Notes under the pieces: model-generated | Told to the model about the DNA's origin: nothing | Database searches by the model: none | The model's input: only the letters and a program-made list of their open reading frames with translations | Position numbers and translations under genes: made by a program | Shown here: piece after piece, positions 59,488-64,000 of the stretch | Layout of the letters: the number at the start of each line of letters is the position of its first letter | How positions within the stretch are numbered: position 1 is the stretch's first letter | Assembly: GCA_949317995.1 (NCBI GenBank) | Contig: OX439044.1 | Coordinates: forward strand, 29,770,733 to 29,834,732 | DNA: 64,000 bases | Source of the DNA: Acholoe squamosa | Taxonomy: Eukaryota; Annelida; Polychaeta; Phyllodocida; Polynoidae | Reading direction: 5' to 3'

Positions 59488-60376
59488 CTTTGTGGCTGAT
59501 TAGGCTACACCTTTGTCAGTAGTGTAGATTGAATAAAATCATCCAAACGATAACAGGGTTTTGACTAGTCTACCCGGTAGGCCTACCAGTACCTGAAGTT
59601 TAAACCGATCCCCCGGTGGTTGCTGAGTGAGTGATATATAATCTTAGTTGACAGTTGTGCCGTCTCAGACTCAGGCTCAGCGTCTGTTGACCACGCCCAC
59701 TCAATGACAATCCACCAATTTACGGTGTGATGGAAACGTCCCTTACTAATTTCCCGAAGGTAATTTCCTGAATGGTCTACTCTATCCCTAAGTACACATA
59801 GATGTTATATTTTGAGATATTTCTGGCAGAGATCTGTCGTCTTCATGTACTTGTGTAAGTTATGAAGTGGATTCACGTGTCCTTGTTGACGTCCTGTCAA
59901 ACTAATCCACTTCCATTATCGCTCAACATGGTTAACATTTTCAATGCATACACAGTGACGCAGTCATTTAGCCAGCATCTGCATGATCCCAATAACAACC
60001 GATGTATTTTTCTAGCTTAATATGCCATTTAAGCGTATGTATGTCCTAAAAAATAAGAAATATGACAACAAATGTAATGTGGATTCGGTGTGATCACGCT
60101 GGTGTGCGCCCGGGAAGAAGATCATATTTTTAAAGCACATGAGAGACTGCGGGATTTTAGAAATTATTTTCTTGAAACCTTAGTACAATGTACAAAGATT
60201 AGAAAATAACAGATGATAAAAGGACATTACATAAACCTAATGTGAGAGAAAGATTACAATTTTACACACATTTACTTATTTTAATCTAATTAATATATCA
60301 CTGAACTCCATTACTACTATCCCACTCCACCCATTTTGCTATTCATTCGTAATATATGCAAATTATATGCAACCTT
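59488..60376. other. METTL15 upstream region
   Basis: Probable 5' UTR and promoter of METTL15 on the minus strand. No TATA box or repeat is obvious. Confidence 0.4.
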
Positions 60377-60630
60377 TGACCTCTGACCTGAGGCCAACCT
60401 CCCGGATAGAGCGATGGGCAGCTGACAGCCGAAGACACTGAAAAGGAACCCTTAATGTACGCATCGATCAGTTCGTTGCCTTCTCTCCAGGCGGCGCCAC
60501 CGCCGCAATATGTGACGCCATCAATGACGTCATCATCTTGCAGTTAAAAGGGATTCCCCTGTTAATTTTGTTTTTTGGCGCCAGCTGTCGACCTCGTGAC
60601 TCTCCCTTAGCTTCTTGAGAACTATCACAG
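60377..60630 (+). promoter_or_regulatory. Candidate promoter/enhancer with possible 5' UTR exon end
   Basis: The sequence contains a DR1 nuclear-receptor site (TGACCTCTGACCT, 60377-60389), a full CRE (TGACGTCA, 60525-60532), an NF-kB-type GGGATTCCCC (60550-60559) and TTTGGCGCC/CAGCTG near 60575. It ends ACTATCACAG followed by GTAAGAGT at 60631, a consensus donor. This suggests a first, non-coding exon of a plus-strand gene whose coding part lies further on. No such exon was found to 64000. A METTL15 distal promoter is an alternative. Confidence 0.4.
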
Positions 60631-60775
60631 GTAAGAGTTTGCATTTATCTTTTTCTTCAGAAACTAAATGCGAAATAAGTTTCCCTTACTGTAGCAGGCT
60701 TGTAAGTTGTGGTGACATATCTCATTCAGTCATTGAAGTTTAGGCCAAAGGGAGAACTTGAACAAGTTCCAGATC

Positions 60776-60930
60776 AGACCTGGTTTCCTTTTCAAAGAGC
60801 AGGGCTTTACTGTAAAGTTTACACGAAGCAAGGGCATTCATTGTGTTTGGCAGCCTGTGCGACCTGGTTTCCTTTTCAAAGAGCAGGGCTGCAACGTACC
60901 CCCTTTACTGTAAAGTTTACACGAAGCATG
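60776..60930 (+). repeat. Two-copy ~60-bp duplication
   Basis: GACCTGGTTTCCTTTTCAAA, GAGCAGGGCT and ACTGTAAAGTTTACACGAAG occur at 60776 and 60861; the second copy has an extra GCAACGTACCCC. Confidence 0.85.
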
Positions 60931-60934
60931 TGGC

Positions 60935-61378
60935 AGCCGGTGCGACATGCCACTTGCTAATTTTGCTATTCTCGCTGTCGGGAAGGGTAACGCTGGTCAC
61001 GTGACCACCCGCCGCGCACCAACTAGGGAGTTCAGGTGAATTTTATACATGGTTCATATCATTTAACCAACTAGCAGGCCTGGTAGAGCTCAGTCATACG
61101 ATTCTAATGCACCAAAAATCAAGTCTGAATAGCAAAATGTAATGAATTTGATATTGGTGTATTTCAAGAACCGTCCAATATATTGGCTTGAAATTTTTGG
61201 CATATACCCGCCTAAGGTTCTGGTGCCTGCCAGTTTTGTGTCAGTGACCTTGACCTTGGTTCAAGGTCAAATGTCACAACTAACAGGTTTTGAGGTCAAA
61301 TGGCCCAAAATCATTATATTTCCCATAATTATACTCAATAATCATGAACTAGCATACAAAATACATCAGGGAACTATG
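60935..61378. other. No gene seen; nuclear-receptor-like half sites
   Basis: Around 61246-61275 TGACCTTGACCTTGG and TTCAAGGTCA form an inverted pair of extended AGGTCA half sites. It may be a dispersed repeat rather than a regulatory site. The 98-codon frame here is unsupported. Confidence 0.4.
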
Positions 61379-62170
61379 TTCGGGTTAGGCGGGGAGTGTC
61401 CAGTGGATGTTCGGGTTAGGCGGGAAGTGTTCGGTTGATGTTCGGGTTAGGCGAAGAGGGTTGGGTGGATGTTCGGGTTAGGCGGGGAGTGTTGGGTGGA
61501 TGTTCGGGTTAGGCGAGGAGTGTTCGATGGATGGTCGGGTTAGGCGGGGAGTGTTCGTTGGATGTTCGGGTCAGGCGGGGAGTGTTCGGTGGATGTTCGG
61601 GTTAGGCGGGGAGTGTCCGGTGGATGTTCAGGTTAGGCGGGGAGTTTTGGGTGGATGTTCGGGTTAGGCGGGGAGCAGGGTTCTCCACAGGATGAAAAAG
61701 CATACAGGTAATTTTCAAATACAAACGTTGTGTGGATCATAGTGGCAAAACATAGGTATGTCTTTTGACAGAATTTTGAAAAATTATATTATAAATGGGC
61801 AAAAGAATAGATTCTGTTGGAATTTTTCTACCAAATTTTACTTTTTCAGCCCTAACTTCTGTTCTAATTGTCCGATTTGCAAAATTCAAAAAAGTGTAGA
61901 AAGCTTATAGTCTCCTGAAAAGCACACAGGCGGTGCTTTTCAGCTAAAGCACACGGGCGGCACTGAAAAGCACACGGGAACCCCGCCCGTGTACTCCCTA
62001 TGTATGGGTTAGGCGAAGAGTGTTAGGTGGATGTTAGGGTTAGGCGGGGAGTGTTCGGTGGATGTTAGGGTTAGGCGGGGTGTGTTGGGTGGATGTTCGG
62101 GTTAGGTGAAGAGTGTTAGGTGGATGTTAGGGTTAGGCGGGGAGTGTTCGGTGGATGTTCGGGTTAGGTG
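61379..62170 (+). repeat. 31-bp tandem repeat (GGATGTTCGGGTTAGGCGGGG), interrupted
   Basis: About ten units GTGTTCGGTGGATGTTCGGG+TTAGGCGGGGA run to 61675, and five more from about 62005 to 62170. The insertion at 61676-61984 splits the array. Confidence 0.9.
61676..61984. mobile_element. Probable hAT-like insertion within the 31-bp array
   Basis: It starts abruptly with CAGGGTTCTCCACAGG inside an array unit. The reverse complement of its end reads GGGGTTCCCGTGTGCTTTTC, a similar terminus. Near the right end AAAGCACACGGGCGGC-like words repeat. No target duplication was confirmed. Confidence 0.5.
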
Positions 62171-62224
62171 TAGACCTGCCAACCGGTCCCTTTAAGGTAG
62201 CAAAGTCAGGCGAATCTAGTTTGG

Positions 62225-62480
62225 GCCTAAAAAAAAGAAATACTTGAGTTCAGGTAACATAGCTGAAAAATTAGGGTAGGTCCGTCGGAATTTTTTTTTT
62301 AAGTTCCTGGATGCCAAAAACTGGCAAAAATGATATGAAACATGGCTCAACATATCAAACAAATAAAAATGTTGGTTATTTTAATCTAGTAGCATACATG
62401 AGACTGTGGGCTTTAATTTGATACCAAATAGCCTATATATTGAGATGTTTTACCCTTCTTGATTTTTGGGTTCAACACAA
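62225..62480 (+). repeat. Dispersed repeat, copy 2 (shared with 40490-40830)
   Basis: AAGTTCCTGGATGCC, GTTGGTTATTTTA and GTGGGCTTTAATTTGATACC occur in the same order as in copy 1. Confidence 0.75.
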
Positions 62481-63274
62481 GATCGATTTTCATCTTTACA
62501 GACACTGTCATATAAATATATCATTGTGCATGCTAGAGATGGGACTCAGCAAACCTCAATTTACCTTTATGACTATATACTACTATATAAAACATATTTC
62601 GCTTCTACTTGAGCTTGAATTTGGGTGGGCATTGACTTTCATCCCTGAAGTTTGGCCTTGCAATGCTGCAAAATCTTGGAAATATTTGATTACTTTTTCA
62701 GTTCATGAAATTCATTTCTTCTTTAATCATGAGCCCAGACAACGCAGGGACAATGAATGGTGACAAAACTGCACAGAATAGGACACATGAACTTTATTGC
62801 TTGGAAAAAATATGGAAATATGACAAAGTACACAGTCAGGAATGAACCATCTGTATCATACTATTCGTAATAAAGGTGATTTGGTATAATTGACTGCACC
62901 TGTGATATTTTCCATATGTTCAACTTTAATGTTTTCTGGGCGACTTCAGCACACTTATATTCATAATAGCATAGTAAACACTAAACAGCAATGCAAAGAC
63001 CCATACCATATCAGGGAGTGAAACAGGAAAAATGTCACAGACGTAGCACTAGTGCTAAGTACCTGTTCTCTATGACAATTTGCTCATAATATATCAAATA
63101 ATAAAATTCATTACAAATAACATAAAAATAGAAATGTTTAAGTCTACATGATATATGCACCACGCCCACTTTTTTTTAAACTCTAAAGGTTTATCTAAGA
63201 CTACATTAATACATCATGCCAACCTAAATGAACAATGACTGGTCATAATGGCGTCCAATAGAAAATATGCATTA
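62481..63274. other. No gene seen; family fragment near 63200
   Basis: AT-rich non-coding sequence. TTAATACATCATGCC near 63200 is a fragment of the palindromic family. The 107-codon plus-strand frame (62440-62763) has no recognised domain. Confidence 0.4.
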
Positions 63275-63585
63275 GGGAGTGGTCATTATTTATCAACAGG
63301 GGGGGTGGTGGGTTTGAGGGGGGGCATAAAATTTTCAGACCCCTCCTGAGGGGGGGCTAAAAAAAATTTGACTCCTCTTGAGGGGGGCTAAAAAATTCAC
63401 CCTCTTTTTAGCAAAAAAGCCAGCGCGCTTCTATAGATCAAAGAGGGGCGCGAAAACTCTCCGCGCCTCCGGCACGGGGGGCGCAAAAAATTTTGACTGC
63501 CGTCAAGGGGGGGGCATAAAAAATTTCCGCGCATCTACGCGAAAACCCACCACCACCCCCCTGTTGATAAATAATGACCACTCCC
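63275..63585. mobile_element. Intact TTA-flanked MITE (GGGAGTGGTCATTATTTATC ends)
   Basis: The left end is GGGAGTGGTCATTATTTATC and the right end its exact inverse, continuing through AACAGGGGGG and GGTGGGTTT. TTA flanks both sides (63272-63274 and 63586-63588), the duplication expected of PIF/Harbinger-type elements. The 311-bp interior is non-coding with G runs. Decayed relatives lie at 43905-44450 and near 6190. Confidence 0.85.
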
Positions 63586-63588
63586 TTA

Positions 63589-64000
63589 GGGTACTGGGTG
63601 TGTATATGTTGGTCGTCACGATGCATCAATGCATCCCTGGGGAGTAGCCACAGTAACAGCCCAGACGGACCTAGGGTATAGTACATACATATTATTCAAT
63701 CAGTATACACGGCCCAGACAGACCTGAGGCATAGTGAACGTATATAATTCAATCTGATAGCACTTGGGGACTGCTGACCCATGACCAGGCAGTGTCCAGG
63801 ACCCAGACAGATCTGGGGTTTAATAAATATACCCAGACTGTTCACTGTGCTTCTAGATGCGATTTCTTGCATCACAAAATCTGTGTCAACCTTAATGTAC
63901 CTGACCACTCGAGTGGACAGATACAATAAATGTCAATTTACAACTGGAATCGTATACATTTTCCTCTATAAGCTTGGTTTTATGAATGCACTTTATCTCT
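63589..64000. other. No gene seen; family fragment at 63610-63660
   Basis: CACGATGCATCAATGCATCC and GGGGAGTAGCC belong to the palindromic family. CCCAGACRGACCT-like words then repeat three times at about 70-bp spacing (63660-63830). Confidence 0.45.

Noticed and set aside
61390..62170. Interstitial telomeric repeat (GGGTTAGG words)
   Set aside because: GGGTTAGG occurs once per 31-bp unit with unrelated sequence between; it is not a TTAGGG array.

Overview
The window is nuclear DNA of an intron-bearing animal. Two conserved metazoan genes with GT-AG introns can be assembled completely, and the rest is mostly interspersed and tandem repeat DNA with many short inverted-repeat (MITE-like) elements. 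Low gene density, many minisatellites, tRNA-derived short repeats and abundant hAT-like and Harbinger-like MITEs suggest a marine invertebrate. I cannot place it more closely; a lophotrochozoan or an invertebrate deuterostome would both fit.

Layout. From 1 to about 42.7 kb I can assemble no gene. This part holds dispersed repeats, fold-back elements, a roughly 500-bp duplication (23.2 and 25.6 kb), a putative 2.5-kb non-autonomous DNA transposon (20.65-23.17 kb), and tandem arrays with units of 11, 28, 31, 34, 38, 55, 56, 57, 64 and about 77 bp across the window. A recurring short family rich in the palindromes GCATGATGCAT and CTGGCGAGT/ACTCGCCAG occurs in more than ten places and seems to have seeded several of the arrays. 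At 42.94-43.21 kb a minus-strand open segment with a start codon and a good donor looks like the first coding exon of a gene I do not recognise.

The gene-bearing end runs from 45.3 to 60.6 kb. ERGIC2 (plus strand, ten coding exons, 423 residues) encodes the Erv41-type cargo receptor of the ER-Golgi intermediate compartment. METTL15 (minus strand, five coding exons, 404 residues) encodes the mitochondrial 12S rRNA m4C methyltransferase of the RsmH/MraW family. The two genes converge; the roughly 2.6 kb between their stop codons holds the ERGIC2 3' UTR and a nested pair of MITEs, and another MITE abuts the METTL15 stop codon. Upstream of METTL15, at 60.38-60.63 kb, a cluster of transcription-factor-like sites ends in a sequence resembling a 5' UTR exon with a consensus donor on the plus strand.

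The most unusual feature is in ERGIC2 intron 6. A 57/67-bp minisatellite starts exactly at the exon 6 donor, and nearly every unit repeats the donor-like sequence GTAAGGG, giving about eighteen decoy 5' splice sites downstream of the real one. ERGIC2 and METTL15 act in different compartments and nothing suggests a shared pathway. No prokaryotic, viral, CRISPR or rRNA features were seen.
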